Below, piece after piece: positions 1 through 7,190 of a stretch of 64,000 bases of DNA. The DNA is from Curtobacterium sp. SGAir0471 (lineage in GTDB: Bacteria > Actinomycetota > Actinomycetes > Actinomycetales > Microbacteriaceae). The DNA lies in assembly GCF_005490985.1 (NCBI RefSeq), contig NZ_CP027869.1, positions 1,488,001-1,552,000 on the forward strand. The letters run 5' to 3'. Under the pieces are notes generated by a model. It did not search any database, was not told the origin of the DNA, and worked only from the letters and a program-made list of their open reading frames with translations. A program made the position numbers and the translations under genes. Positions within the stretch are counted from its first letter, which is position 1. Each line of letters opens with the position of its first letter.

Positions 1-1
1 G

Positions 2-598
2 ACCTCGCCCGTGGCGTCGTTCAACCACGTCGGCTCCACCCCGCGACCGGGCACCATCGGCACGCCGATCTGGGGCGTCGACATCGAGATCGCCGACCCC
101 GAGGTCGCCGACCGCACCGTGCTGCTGCCGCGCGGCGAGATCGGCGAGCTGGTGATCCGCGGGCACAACCTGATGAACGGGTACCTGAACCGACCGGAGG
201 CCACCGCCGAGGCGATCGTCGACGGGTGGTTCCGCACCGGCGACCTCGGCACGAAGGACGACGACGGCTACCTGACGATCGTCGACCGCACGAAGGACAT
301 GATCATCCGGAACGGCTACAACGTGTACCCGCGGCAGGTCGAGGAGGTCCTCGCCGCGCACCCGGACGTCACGATGGCCGCCGTCTTCGGGGTCCCGCAC
401 GAGGTGCACGGGCAGGAGGTCGCCGCGGCCGTCGTGCTCCGCCAGGGCGCCGAGGTGACCCCGGACGAGCTCGTGCGGTTCGTCGCGGACGAGATCGCGG
501 TGTACAAGTACCCGCGGGTCGTGCACGTCGTGGATGCGCTGCCGCTCGGGCCGAGCGGGAAGGTGCTGAAGCGGGAGCTCGTCGAGCGGTTCGGCTGA
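2..598 (+). CDS. AMP-binding (ANL family) acyl-CoA synthetase, C-terminal part, 5' truncated by window edge
   Basis: The reading frame is open from base 2; the first GTG (base 11) is most likely an internal valine, because the text before and after it reads like the adenylation core (TSPVASFNH). The visible 198 residues cover the end of the N-terminal domain and the whole mobile C-terminal domain: TGDLG (about residue 77), then GYLTIVDRTKDMI and NGYNVYPRQVEEVL (hinge, A8 region), and the catalytic-lysine motif GPSGKVLKREL near the C-terminus (A10). Known ANL enzymes activate a carboxylate with ATP and transfer it to CoA. The NGYNVYP hinge is typical of fatty-acyl/long-chain acid ligases, but the substrate cannot be read from this fragment. 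A tRNA gene follows 61 bases downstream. Confidence 0.9.
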   Translation, partial: TSPVASFNHVGSTPRPGTIGTPIWGVDIEIADPEVADRTVLLPRGEIGELVIRGHNLMNGYLNRPEATAEAIVDGWFRTGDLGTKDDDGYLTIVDRTKDMIIRNGYNVYPRQVEEVLAAHPDVTMAAVFGVPHEVHGQEVAAAVVLRQGAEVTPDELVRFVADEIAVYKYPRVVHVVDALPLGPSGKVLKRELVERFG

Positions 599-659
599 GG
601 GATCCGCGCGACGGCCGACGGTCCGGACGGCGCCGGTGAGCGTCTAGGATCGACGGCGG

Positions 660-732
660 GGGCCTTTAGCTCAGCTGGTAGAGCGCCACGTTTACACCGT
701 GGATGTCGTCGGTTCGATCCCGGCAGGGCCCA
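660..732 (+). tRNA. tRNA-Val (anticodon TAC)
   Basis: All four stems can be drawn. The acceptor GGGCCTT (660-666) pairs with AGGGCCC (725-731), with discriminator A732. The D stem is GCTC/GAGC. The anticodon stem CCACG/CGTGG encloses loop TTTACAC, giving anticodon TAC. The T stem GTCGG/CCGGC encloses TTCGATC. The 3' CCA is not encoded. An AraC gene fragment starts directly after the tRNA, which is a classic integration target. Confidence 0.95.
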
Positions 733-733
733 C

Positions 734-978
734 GCACTCCCGCTCGCCCGGACGACGATCCGCGTGATCTGGACCCAGCGGGTGCTCGGTGTCACGCCGA
801 TGCAGTACGTGCAGCAGCACCGGATGGAACGCGTCCGCGCGGACCTCCTCGAAGCCGACCCGGCGACGACGACCGTCGCCCAGGTCGCTCGACGATGGGG
901 TACCTGCACGTCGGCAGGTTCTCGGGCGCGTACCGCGCACGCTTCGACGAGTTCCCGAGGGACACGCTCCACCGGTGA
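734..978 (+). pseudogene. Truncated, frameshifted AraC-family C-terminal DNA-binding domain
   Basis: Only the second half of an AraC helix-turn-helix domain survives. In frame from 734 the text reads ARTTIRVIWTQRVLGVTPMQYV and on to VARRWG; it then shifts by one base near 898-901 and continues in another frame as YLHVGRFSGAYRARFDEF and PRDTLHR before the stop at 976-978. One missing base after TGGGG would restore a normal AraC C-terminus. The N-terminal effector domain and first helix are missing, and the remnant starts within two bases of the end of tRNA-Val. It is clearly not a working regulator. The neighbouring intact AraC gene (993-1961) is on the other strand and differs in sequence, so this is a remnant of a different paralogue. 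Confidence 0.8.
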
Positions 979-992
979 GCGGTCGGCGATCC

Positions 993-1961
993 TCAGCGCC
1001 GCGCGCGCAGCGTCTCGCTCGGCAGCTCGCCGAACCGCTTCGCGTACGCGGACGAGAACCGCCCGGCGTGCGCGAAGCCCCACCGCCGGGCGACCCCGGC
1101 GACCGTGGTCTCGCCGACCGAGTGGTACCGGAGCTCGGTCCGCACCCGGTCGAACCGGATCCCGCGGAGCATCGCGTTCGGTGACATCCCGACCTGGCGC
1201 TGGAAGCCCTGCTGCAGCCCGCGCACACTCAGCCCGACGTGTTCGGCGACGTCGGTGGTGGTGATCGGGGTGTCGGCGTTGGCGTGCATGTACTCGATCG
1301 CCTGCTGCACCCGCCCCCGGGCTCCGACCGGAACCGGTGCGGCCGGCGCGAGCGTCGCGTGCGGGAACGTCCGGAGCATCGCGACCGCGGTCCGCCTGGT
1401 GGCCTCGGCCATCGCGAGCGGGGTCAACGGGGTGCTGCCGAGCACGACCTGGGCGGTCTCCCGCAGTTCGGCGTTCCACGCTCGGACGTCCTGACGACGG
1501 GGGAGCGCGGCGTGGTCGAACACCAGCGGCGCCGGTTCCGTCCCGTGCAGCTCGGCCGCGGTGCGCTCGAGGGTCCGGCGGTCGAACTGCACCACGTTCT
1601 GCCGGACGTCGGCGAGGTCGAAGCGGTACGGGCGCTCGCTCGGGAACACCACCGGGCGCCCGGGGGCGAGCGCCACCTCGTCGCGGTCGATGTCCAGGAA
1701 GCCGCCGCCGTCGCTGACCCACGTCACGAAGTAGTGGCTCGTCGCGTCGACCTCGCCGGCCATCCGACCGTCGAAGCGCTTCGCGTCCAGCGACAGGGTG
1801 TCGTCACCGACGGACCGGAACCGGTAGCCGAAGTCCCGCTCCGTGCGCTCGGGGAGGAACCCGGACGCGCCGTACGCCGACTCGAACATCGCCCGCGCCG
1901 CGTCGAGGTCGTCACCGGAGGCTTCGACGACGTGACGGACGTCGGGCTCAGCGGTGCTCAT
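993..1961 (-). CDS. AraC-family transcriptional regulator
   Basis: 322 aa. The N-terminal half (about 1-210) is an AraC-binding-like cupin domain. The C-terminal ~100 residues hold two helix-turn-helix units: ITTTDVAEHVGLSVRGLQQ, and VAGVARRWGFAHAGRFS ending ELPSETLRARR. The start is ATG at 1961; the sequence just upstream has CAGCAT six bases before it, so the mRNA may be leaderless. It is close in length and motif order to three other regulators in this window (14612-15580, 16968-17936, 29715-30680). The effector is unknown. It is convergent with the AraC remnant at 734-978 and transcribed in the same direction as the HD-domain gene upstream. Confidence 0.9.
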   Translation of the reverse strand: MSTAEPDVRHVVEASGDDLDAARAMFESAYGASGFLPERTERDFGYRFRSVGDDTLSLDAKRFDGRMAGEVDATSHYFVTWVSDGGGFLDIDRDEVALAPGRPVVFPSERPYRFDLADVRQNVVQFDRRTLERTAAELHGTEPAPLVFDHAALPRRQDVRAWNAELRETAQVVLGSTPLTPLAMAEATRRTAVAMLRTFPHATLAPAAPVPVGARGRVQQAIEYMHANADTPITTTDVAEHVGLSVRGLQQGFQRQVGMSPNAMLRGIRFDRVRTELRYHSVGETTVAGVARRWGFAHAGRFSSAYAKRFGELPSETLRARR

Positions 1962-2007
1962 GACCCGATGCTGTCACGTCCGCCTGGGTACCGCGCGCGC
2001 GTCGTGG

Positions 2008-2613
2008 TCAGGAGAGCGTCTCGAGCGGGTTCCGCGCGAGCTTCCCGACGACACCGCCGTCGACCAGGCGTCGCGCCGCGGTGTCGGGCTTCCGTGCGGC
2101 CTGGTCGACGACGCACGCGCCGAACTCGGCGGCGAGCGAGCCACGGGGGTGCACCGCCAGCACCTCGCGCAGGAACGGCTCCGGCAGCAGGTCGGCCCCA
2201 GCTCCCGAGATGTCGAGCCCGGTCGCCCGTTCGAGCAGGTGCCCCTCGAGGTCGAGGCCCACGTCGACACTCGGCCAGTTGTGGCGGACGATGACGTCGA
2301 GCACACGCTGCTGCCGCTCCACCGCCCACCCGGCGCCGGTCGTCAGCGCGACGGCGACGTGCCCTCCGGCGTGTTCGTAGGACACCGTGTGTGCGTCGAA
2401 CTCGGTGGCGGTGCCGATGTCGTGCAGGAGTGCGGCGACCCAGAGCAGCTCGTGGTCGACGCCGGTCAGCCCGTCGAGCGCCGCGAAGCCGGTCGCCCAG
2501 TACCAGGACCGGACCGCGTGCGCGGTGATCGCGGGCGACTGGTAGCGCTCGGCGAGCGAGACGGCCGCGCGGGCGGCAGCGGTGTCCGGAGCGGGGAAGT
2601 CCTCGATGTGCAC
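2008..2613 (-). CDS. HD-domain metal-dependent hydrolase (cyanamide hydratase-like)
   Basis: 201 aa, GTG start at 2613. The HD signature LLWVAALLHDIGTATEFD (about residues 80-97) provides the metal-binding His-Asp pair, preceded by HAVRSWYWA and followed by VSYEHAGGHVAVAL and RHNWP, which are further histidine positions of the family. The overall pattern (HAxRSYxW, LLHDIG, FExxGA) resembles the cyanamide hydratase/HDIG branch rather than the nucleotide cyclases or GTPases. The substrate cannot be decided. It lies alone between an AraC gene and a palindromic repeat. Confidence 0.8.
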   Translation of the reverse strand: MHIEDFPAPDTAAARAAVSLAERYQSPAITAHAVRSWYWATGFAALDGLTGVDHELLWVAALLHDIGTATEFDAHTVSYEHAGGHVAVALTTGAGWAVERQQRVLDVIVRHNWPSVDVGLDLEGHLLERATGLDISGAGADLLPEPFLREVLAVHPRGSLAAEFGACVVDQAARKPDTAARRLVDGGVVGKLARNPLETLS

Positions 2614-2685
2614 ACCGGATCATGGCACGTGCACAGCGGCGTCACGTCGCCGACCCGGCCGCGCGTCGCCGACCCGGCCACAGGG

Positions 2686-2729
2686 CGGACGGGAGGCTCG
2701 TCGCCGGCCCGCCACGCGCCTCCCGTCCG
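2686..2729. repeat. Dispersed palindromic repeat, copy R1
   Basis: Arms CGGACGGGAGGC (2686-2697) and GCCTCCCGTCCG (2718-2729) flank a partly paired GC-rich centre. This is one of at least nine copies in the window sharing the outer arm GACGGGAGGC. It lies between the 3' end of the gene at 2787-3191 and the 5' end of the HD gene, so it could act as a terminator for the upstream operon, though no T-run follows. Confidence 0.75.
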
Positions 2730-2786
2730 GCACCTGCGTCCGTCGACGACGACGGGCCGGTCCCGCGGTGCGCCCGCGGAGACCGC

Positions 2787-3191
2787 TCACGGGTCCGGCT
2801 GGGCCGCGTCGGCCGGCCGTGGGGGCTCGTCGCCGTCGTCGACGGACGTCACCGGGTCCTCGACGAGGTGGACGGTCACGCTGACCAGGTCCGCCGTCGT
2901 GGTCGTGCCGCCGTCGAGCAGGTCGCGGACGCGCTCGCCGACCGCGCGGAGCGTGTCCGCGGCGGGTCGGTCGCCGTCGACGCTGATGCCCGTGACGACG
3001 TGCACCCGGCCGCCGTGCCGGTCGACGTCGACCAGGACGTCCGGGTCGTGCAGGCGGAGCGGCGCGGGTGTCACCGCGTCGACGACGGTCTCGGCGACGG
3101 CCGCGACGGGACGCGGCGGGTAGACGCCGGTGACGCCGGGGACGTGACGGATGCCGTCGGTCAGCGTGCGGGAGATCGCCTCGTCGTCCAT
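2787..3191 (-). CDS. Small Asp23-operon protein, possibly a divergent Asp23-like domain
   Basis: 134 aa, ATG at 3191 with GAGGA about nine bases upstream. I do not recognise a named family with certainty. The middle (GRVHVVTGISVDG, then a helix with ADTLRAVGERVRDLL, then DLVSVTVHLVED) follows the strand-helix-strand layout of Asp23/Gls24 proteins, and the gene is third in line after an ECF sigma factor and a clear Asp23 gene. The C-terminus is acidic and proline-rich. I infer a partner of the Asp23 protein in an envelope-stress module. It is separated from Asp23 by 171 bases that contain a heptamer tandem repeat. Confidence 0.65.
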   Translation of the reverse strand: MDDEAISRTLTDGIRHVPGVTGVYPPRPVAAVAETVVDAVTPAPLRLHDPDVLVDVDRHGGRVHVVTGISVDGDRPAADTLRAVGERVRDLLDGGTTTTADLVSVTVHLVEDPVTSVDDGDEPPRPADAAQPDP

Positions 3192-3265
3192 GTCGTGGTC
3201 CTCGCTCCCGTGGTGGTCTCGGCTGCTGGTCTCGTCGGTGGTCCGGCGGATGGTGGTCGGCGGAT

Positions 3266-3332
3266 GGTGGTCGGTGGTCGGTGGTCGGTGGTCGGTGGTC
3301 GGTGGTCGGTGGTCGCTGGTCGGTGGTCGGTC
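3266..3332. repeat. Heptanucleotide tandem repeat (GGTGGTC)n
   Basis: Seven perfect GGTGGTC units run from 3266 to 3314, followed by one variant unit (GCTGGTC), one more perfect unit and a partial unit; degenerate units flank both sides. It lies in the 171-base gap between two genes of the sigma/Asp23 operon. A seven-base unit changes length without preserving a reading frame, which is tolerable here because the tract is intergenic. Confidence 0.9.
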
Positions 3333-3362
3333 GTCGGCGGCTGGTGGTCGGGCGGATCGCGC

Positions 3363-3941
3363 TCAGGGCAGGTAGACGTCGTCGAAGTGGACGTCGACGG
3401 CCTCGACGCGCAGCTCGGTGTGTCGCTCGACGGCCTCGGCGACGGTCCGGCGGAGCCGCTCGGCGGTCTCGAGTGCCGATCCGCCGTAGACGAGGCCCGC
3501 GGTGACGTCGATGCTGACCGCGGCCCCCGGCTGCTCCACGTCGCCGCGGAGCACGCACCTGCCCATGACGACACCGCCCATCGTGTCCCCGGCGCGGCGG
3601 ACGAGCCCGCGGACGGCCGCCTCGGTGACCGCCAGGCGGAGGCGCGGGTCGGGGTGGGCGACCGGGACGTCGCGGCCGGGCCGGAGCTCTGCCCGGATCG
3701 CCTCGAGCAGTCGGTCGACCCATGCGGTCTCCCGGTCGGGCTCGGCGTCGGCACGCTGTTCGAGGGCGCCGAGGGACAGCTCGCGGAGGCGCTGCATGTT
3801 CGTCATCGCCAGACGGCAGGCGGCGGAGCCCTCGATGGACGGGTCGACGGGGGTGCGACCGCGGTCGAGGTAGTCCGCGAGCTCCTCGATCGTGTGGCCG
3901 TCGAGGTCGTCCTCGGGCAGGGGGAGGTCGTCGGTCGTCAT
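3363..3941 (-). CDS. Asp23/Gls24 family envelope stress response protein
   Basis: 192 aa. The start is chosen at 3941, where ATGA overlaps the stop of the sigma-factor gene; MAMTTDD at 3947 is an alternative. The N-terminal third is acidic and resembles an anti-sigma zinc-finger-like helix region (EELADYLDRGRTP, CRLAMTNMQRLRELSLGALEQ). The C-terminal part has the Asp23 pattern GAAVSIDVTAGLVYGG, ETAERLRRTVAEAVERHT and VEAVDVHFDDVYLP. Asp23 proteins of Gram-positives are membrane-associated and linked to cell-envelope stress. Coupling to an ECF sigma gene suggests that it either responds to or restrains that sigma factor; the latter is inference. Confidence 0.85.
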   Translation of the reverse strand: MTTDDLPLPEDDLDGHTIEELADYLDRGRTPVDPSIEGSAACRLAMTNMQRLRELSLGALEQRADAEPDRETAWVDRLLEAIRAELRPGRDVPVAHPDPRLRLAVTEAAVRGLVRRAGDTMGGVVMGRCVLRGDVEQPGAAVSIDVTAGLVYGGSALETAERLRRTVAEAVERHTELRVEAVDVHFDDVYLP

Positions 3942-4495
3942 CGCCATCCCTCCATCTCCGCGGAGAGGAACCGTCGTGCCCGGGCGAGCAGACCCCGGAC
4001 GGTCGAGGTCGGGAGCTCGAGTTCCTCGGCGATCTGCTGGTAGCTGTAGCCGGCGGTCTCGCGGAGGAGCCAGCACCGCCGCTGGTCGACCGGCATCCGG
4101 TCCAGCGCCGCCCACATCGCGTCGAGCTGCATCCGCGTCTCGACGGTACGCTCCGGCGCCTGCGACGGATCGGCCGCCCCGTCGAGGTCGTCCAGGTCGT
4201 CGTGGTGTCGTCGTCGTCGGAGCCGGTCGAGGGCGCGACGCGTGACGATCTGCATCATCCAGGGGCGGAAGCGCTCGGCGTCCTCGAGGTCGGCGAGCTT
4301 GCGCCAGCCGGTCAGGAAGGCCTCCTGCACGACGTCGTCGGACTCGACGTTCGAGCCGAGGACCTGCTCCGCGTACACGCGCATCAGCGGTCCGTGGCGT
4401 CGGGCGAGTACCTCGAACGCCAGGACGTCGCCGTCGGCCGCGCGGGCGACGAGCGTCGCGTCGGACGCGTGCTGCAGCGAGGTGCCGTCGCTCAT
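3938..4495 (-). CDS. ECF-type RNA polymerase sigma factor
   Basis: 185 aa, ATG at 4495 (MSDGTSLQHASDATL). Region 2 is visible as ARAADGDVLAFEVLARRHG, DDVVQEAFLTGWRKL and RPWMMQIVTRRALDRLR; region 4 as YSYQQIAEELELPTSTVRGLL. There is no region 3 or C-terminal extension, so it is a minimal ECF sigma. It heads a three-gene minus-strand run with the Asp23 gene (ATGA overlap) and the 2787-3191 gene. No transmembrane anti-sigma factor is adjacent, so the Asp23 protein or its partner may play that role. Confidence 0.9.
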   Translation of the reverse strand: MSDGTSLQHASDATLVARAADGDVLAFEVLARRHGPLMRVYAEQVLGSNVESDDVVQEAFLTGWRKLADLEDAERFRPWMMQIVTRRALDRLRRRRHHDDLDDLDGAADPSQAPERTVETRMQLDAMWAALDRMPVDQRRCWLLRETAGYSYQQIAEELELPTSTVRGLLARARRFLSAEMEGWR

Positions 4496-4633
4496 CCCCG
4501 CCTTCCGTCCGACCCGGGCCGGTCGCTCGACCGGTCCCCTCCGAGCATGCACCGCCCGCACACGGCGCGCCCGAGTGCCGTCCGGTCGGTCAGTTCGTGA
4601 CACATCGGGCCCTGGCGTCGTCCCACTGGTGAG

Positions 4634-4888
4634 ATGCACGACGACACCACGGCGACGCCCCTGCCCGAGACCGACCCCCCGACGGTACCGGAGGAGCTCG
4701 ACGACCCTGCGCCGCAGTCGCCGACCGTCGGCCCGGACCGTCCCGCGCGCGACCTCTGCATGAGCGTCTTCGACCGGTGGCGGTGCGGGTTGGAGGACGG
4801 CCACCGGGGGCTCCACACCGCGGTCGAGGTGGGCGCCACCACGTCCTGGAACGACGCCGTGTCCGGACGGATGCTCCGGGACCTCTGA
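4634..4888 (+). CDS. Small hypothetical protein with a C-x6-RxCGLxxGHxGLH motif
   Basis: 84 aa, ATG start, divergent from the ECF sigma gene. The N-terminal half is acidic and proline-rich. The C-terminal half contains CMSVFDRWRCGLEDGHRGLH, a Cys/His arrangement often seen in small actinobacterial proteins and possibly metal-binding. No function can be assigned. Codon usage is GC-rich at third positions like its neighbours, which supports real coding. Confidence 0.6.
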   Translation: MHDDTTATPLPETDPPTVPEELDDPAPQSPTVGPDRPARDLCMSVFDRWRCGLEDGHRGLHTAVEVGATTSWNDAVSGRMLRDL

Positions 4889-4907
4889 ACGGTGCTCGGC
4901 ACGACGG

Positions 4908-5063
4908 TCACTCAGCGCTGAAGAAGTCGCGGTAGGCGGGATCGGCCGGGACGTTCTCGAGCAGCCGGGTGTGCACGAGTGAGGCGATCTCGTCCGGGTG
5001 GCGCAGCCCGCGCTGGTGCCACTCCCGGGGTTCGTCGTGCAGGTCGGAGAGTCTCGGTCGCAC
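4908..5063 (-). CDS. Small hypothetical protein
   Basis: 51 aa if started at GTG 5063, which has GGAGAGG eight bases upstream; a longer in-frame start at 5213 is possible but its extra residues look like translated GC-rich spacer. The C-terminal part (REWHQRGLRHPDEIA, then HTRLLENVPADPAYRDFF) has a natural protein-like composition. I do not recognise it. It is convergent with the gene ending at 4888. Confidence 0.4.
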   Translation of the reverse strand: MRPRLSDLHDEPREWHQRGLRHPDEIASLVHTRLLENVPADPAYRDFFSAE

Positions 5064-5356
5064 TCGTCGCACCTCTCCGTCGTCCGCGTCGGCCGTCCAC
5101 GCTCGGTCTGCGAGCACGGGGTGCCGCCCGGTCGGACGACCCCGCCCACACTGCACGCGCCCGGGAGCGCCCGGCGGGTCCGGTCGCCTTCCGGACGCGG
5201 ACCGGCCGGTCATCCGGTTTGCGCGCGGCCCTGCCTGCTGAGCGAGCGGTCCGGTCCGCTGAGCACGCGCGACCGGGGTCTTCCGCCCGGCCGCGGCGGT
5301 CTGCGATCATCGTGCCGGAGCGGACGCCGGGGTCCGCGTGACCCGAAGGAGCGACC

Positions 5357-5773
5357 GTGTCCGTCCACCTCAACCCCTACATCGGCTTCCGCGACCAGGC
5401 CCGCGAGGCGCTCGGCTTCTGGCACGAGGTGCTCGGCGGCGAACTGAAGACCATGACCTTCGCCGAGGGCGGCATGGTCCGGGACCCGGCCGACGCCGAG
5501 AAGATCATGCACGGCCAGATCGAGACCCCCGGGGGCCTGCTGCTCATGGCGTCGGACTCGCCGGCGAGCATGCCGACACCGACCGAGAGCAACGTGTCCG
5601 TGTCGCTCAGCGGCGACGACGAGGACCTGCTCACGGGCTACTGGGAGGGACTGGCCGACGGGGCGACGGTCATCGAGCCGCTGACGAAGGCGCCCTGGGG
5701 CGACACCTTCGGCATGCTGACGGACCGCTTCGGCGTCACCTGGCTCGTGAACATCAGCGGCGCGGCGGCCTGA
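5357..5773 (+). CDS. PhnB-like VOC (glyoxalase/bleomycin-resistance fold) family protein
   Basis: 138 aa, GTG start with AAGGAGCGACC just upstream (a clear ribosome binding site). The sequence follows the PhnB-like pattern: NPYIGFRDQAREALGFWHEV at the start, GGELKTMTFAEGG, MHGQIETPGGLLLMASD, YWEGLADGATVIEPL, then PWGDTFGMLTDRFGVTWLVN. These proteins are dimers of beta-alpha-beta-beta-beta modules; most members have no known reaction, and the glyoxalase metal site is usually incomplete. It is an isolated gene with its own promoter region. Confidence 0.85.
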   Translation: MSVHLNPYIGFRDQAREALGFWHEVLGGELKTMTFAEGGMVRDPADAEKIMHGQIETPGGLLLMASDSPASMPTPTESNVSVSLSGDDEDLLTGYWEGLADGATVIEPLTKAPWGDTFGMLTDRFGVTWLVNISGAAA

Positions 5774-5830
5774 CCCGGGCTGGCCGCCGGCGGTGGGGGA
5801 CGCCGGCGTCAGCGCGGCACGCCCTCGTCC

Positions 5831-5866
5831 CCGCGAGACGCAGCCGGATGCGGCGGCGTCTCGCGG
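5831..5866. repeat. Inverted repeat of a second intergenic family (CGAGACGC arms)
   Basis: CCGCGAGACGC (5831-5841) and GCGTCTCGCGG (5856-5866) are exact reverse complements. A similar structure with CGAGACGCC/GGCGTCTCG arms occurs at 36771-36800. It lies downstream of the VOC gene. Confidence 0.7.
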
Positions 5867-5912
5867 ACGGGACGGCGTCTCGGCCGGCTCACGGCGCCCG
5901 GCGCGAGCACGC

Positions 5913-5958
5913 ACGGACGGGAGGCGCGGTGCCAGCTGGCACCGCGCCTCCCGTCCGT
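5913..5958. repeat. Dispersed palindromic repeat, copy R2 (perfect 46-bp palindrome)
   Basis: Two 23-base arms meet with no loop around AG|CT. The 46 bases are identical to the core of copy R10 at 62299-62344, about 56 kb away. It sits between the convergent VOC gene and the 46-aa gene and could work as a bidirectional terminator; no T-run follows. Confidence 0.9.
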
Positions 5959-5962
5959 CGAT

Positions 5963-6030
5963 CAGTGCTGACGCTCGATCAGTGCTGACCGGTGATCAGC
6001 GCTGTCCGTCGATCAGCGCTGACCGTTGAT
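5963..6030. repeat. Four tandem 17-bp repeats overlapping a gene's stop codon
   Basis: Units lie at 5963-5979, 5980-5996, 5997-6013 and 6014-6030. Read on the minus strand they are variants of ATCnnCGGnCAGCnCTG. The gene-proximal unit encodes the last residues (INGQR) and part of the stop of the 46-aa gene; the other units are downstream of the stop. Confidence 0.85.
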
Positions 6031-6153
6031 CTGGCCGAGCCAGCGGCCGAACGACTGCTCCTGCTGGTCGTCGTGCAGGGCGCGCAGGGTGCTGGTGGGC
6101 AGGCAGCGACGCTCGGTGTCGACGCTGTTCCCCTTGTGGAGGTCGAGGGTCAT
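6013..6153 (-). CDS. 46-residue peptide of unknown function
   Basis: The ATG at 6153 has AAGGAG seven bases upstream, the strongest ribosome binding site in this part of the window. The peptide begins MTLDLHKGNSVDTERR, contains CLPTSTLRALHDD and ends GRWLGQINGQR. It has one cysteine and no signal peptide or membrane segment. I do not recognise it. Its stop codon lies inside a 17-bp tandem repeat array. The SDR gene lies 113 bases upstream on the same strand, so the peptide could also be the last cistron of the ADH-SDR operon. Confidence 0.65.
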   Translation of the reverse strand: MTLDLHKGNSVDTERRCLPTSTLRALHDDQQEQSFGRWLGQINGQR

Positions 6154-6266
6154 GATGTGCTCCTTCGCGTGGTGTGTGGATGGTTCGACACCGCCGGTGG
6201 CACGGGCATTCCCGCTCGGGGGAGCGGACTGTCCGGTTCGCGAGCCGGTGGGTGATGACAGCGGGG

Positions 6267-7190
6267 TCAGGGCGTGACCATGCCTCCGTTGACGTTGAGC
6301 GTCTCGCCGACGACGTAGCTCGACTCCTGCGAGGCGAGGAACACGTACGCGGGCGCCTGTTCCGCCGGCTGCGCGGCACGACCCATGGGCGACTCGCTGC
6401 TGCCGAACTCGGGCAGCGACTCGGGGTCGACCCCGCCGCTCGGCTGCAGGACGCTCCAGGTCGGACCCGGCGCGACGACGTTGACACGGATCCCGCGCTC
6501 GACGAGCAGCTGTGACAGCCCCTTCGAGAAGTTGTTGATCGCGCCCTTCGAGGCCGCGTAGTCCAGGCGGTCCGGGGCCGGCTTGTACGCCTCCATCGAC
6601 GCGGTCGTGGTGATCGTCGACCCCGGCTGCAGGTGGGGCAGGGCGGCCTTCACGAGACGGAACAGCCCGAAGACGTTGACGTCGAACGTCGCCTCGAACT
6701 GGTCGTCGGTGATGTCGAGCAGGTCCGGCTGCCACCGCTGCTTGCCGGCGACGCTGACGAGCGCGTCGATCCCGCCGAGCTCGGCGACGGCCCGCTCGAC
6801 GAGCTGCCCCGCGTACGCCTTGTCGCGGAGGTCACCGGGGACCGCGACGGCCTTCCGACCGGCGGCCTCGACCTGCTCGATCACGTGGTCGGCGTCCGAC
6901 TGCTCCTCGGGCAGGTACGCCAGGACGACGTCGGCGCCCTCGCGGGCGAAGGCTATCGCGACGGCGGCCCCGATGCCGGAGTCGGCACCGGTGATCACCG
7001 CCTTGCGGCCCTCGAGTCGCCCGCTGCCGCGGTAGCTCGACTCGCCCAGGTCGGGGACGGGGGACATCTGCGACTGGAGGCCCGGCTCCTCCTGGGTCTG
7101 GGGCTCGGGGGAGACGTCGGGGTACCGGCTGCGCGGGTCGCCGAACGCGTACTGGTCGGCGGGAGCTGCCTGGTCGGACGAGGTGCTCAT
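6267..7190 (-). CDS. SDR-family oxidoreductase (YhdF/YghA-like, general stress type)
   Basis: 307 aa. An unstructured N-terminus of about 55 residues (PDVSPEPQTQEEPG) precedes the Rossmann domain. The nucleotide-binding motif is TGADSGIGAAVA; the catalytic set is N (VNVFGLF), S (TTTASMEAY), and Y-x3-K (LDYAASKGA). VAPGPTWSVLQPSGG and the C-terminal NVNGGMVTP match the glucose dehydrogenase-like 'SDR with PQ-rich leader' group (YhdF, YghA). These reduce or oxidise small carbonyls with NAD(P). Its ATG overlaps the stop of the upstream alcohol dehydrogenase (ATGA), so the two are translated together. The leader peptide is typical of the family and not a secretion signal. Confidence 0.88.
   Translation of the reverse strand: MSTSSDQAAPADQYAFGDPRSRYPDVSPEPQTQEEPGLQSQMSPVPDLGESSYRGSGRLEGRKAVITGADSGIGAAVAIAFAREGADVVLAYLPEEQSDADHVIEQVEAAGRKAVAVPGDLRDKAYAGQLVERAVAELGGIDALVSVAGKQRWQPDLLDITDDQFEATFDVNVFGLFRLVKAALPHLQPGSTITTTASMEAYKPAPDRLDYAASKGAINNFSKGLSQLLVERGIRVNVVAPGPTWSVLQPSGGVDPESLPEFGSSESPMGRAAQPAEQAPAYVFLASQESSYVVGETLNVNGGMVTP

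Noticed and set aside
660..1000. Functional integrative element at tRNA-Val
   Set aside because: No integrase, excisionase or direct repeat of the tRNA 3' end was found. Only a scar-like remnant is supported.
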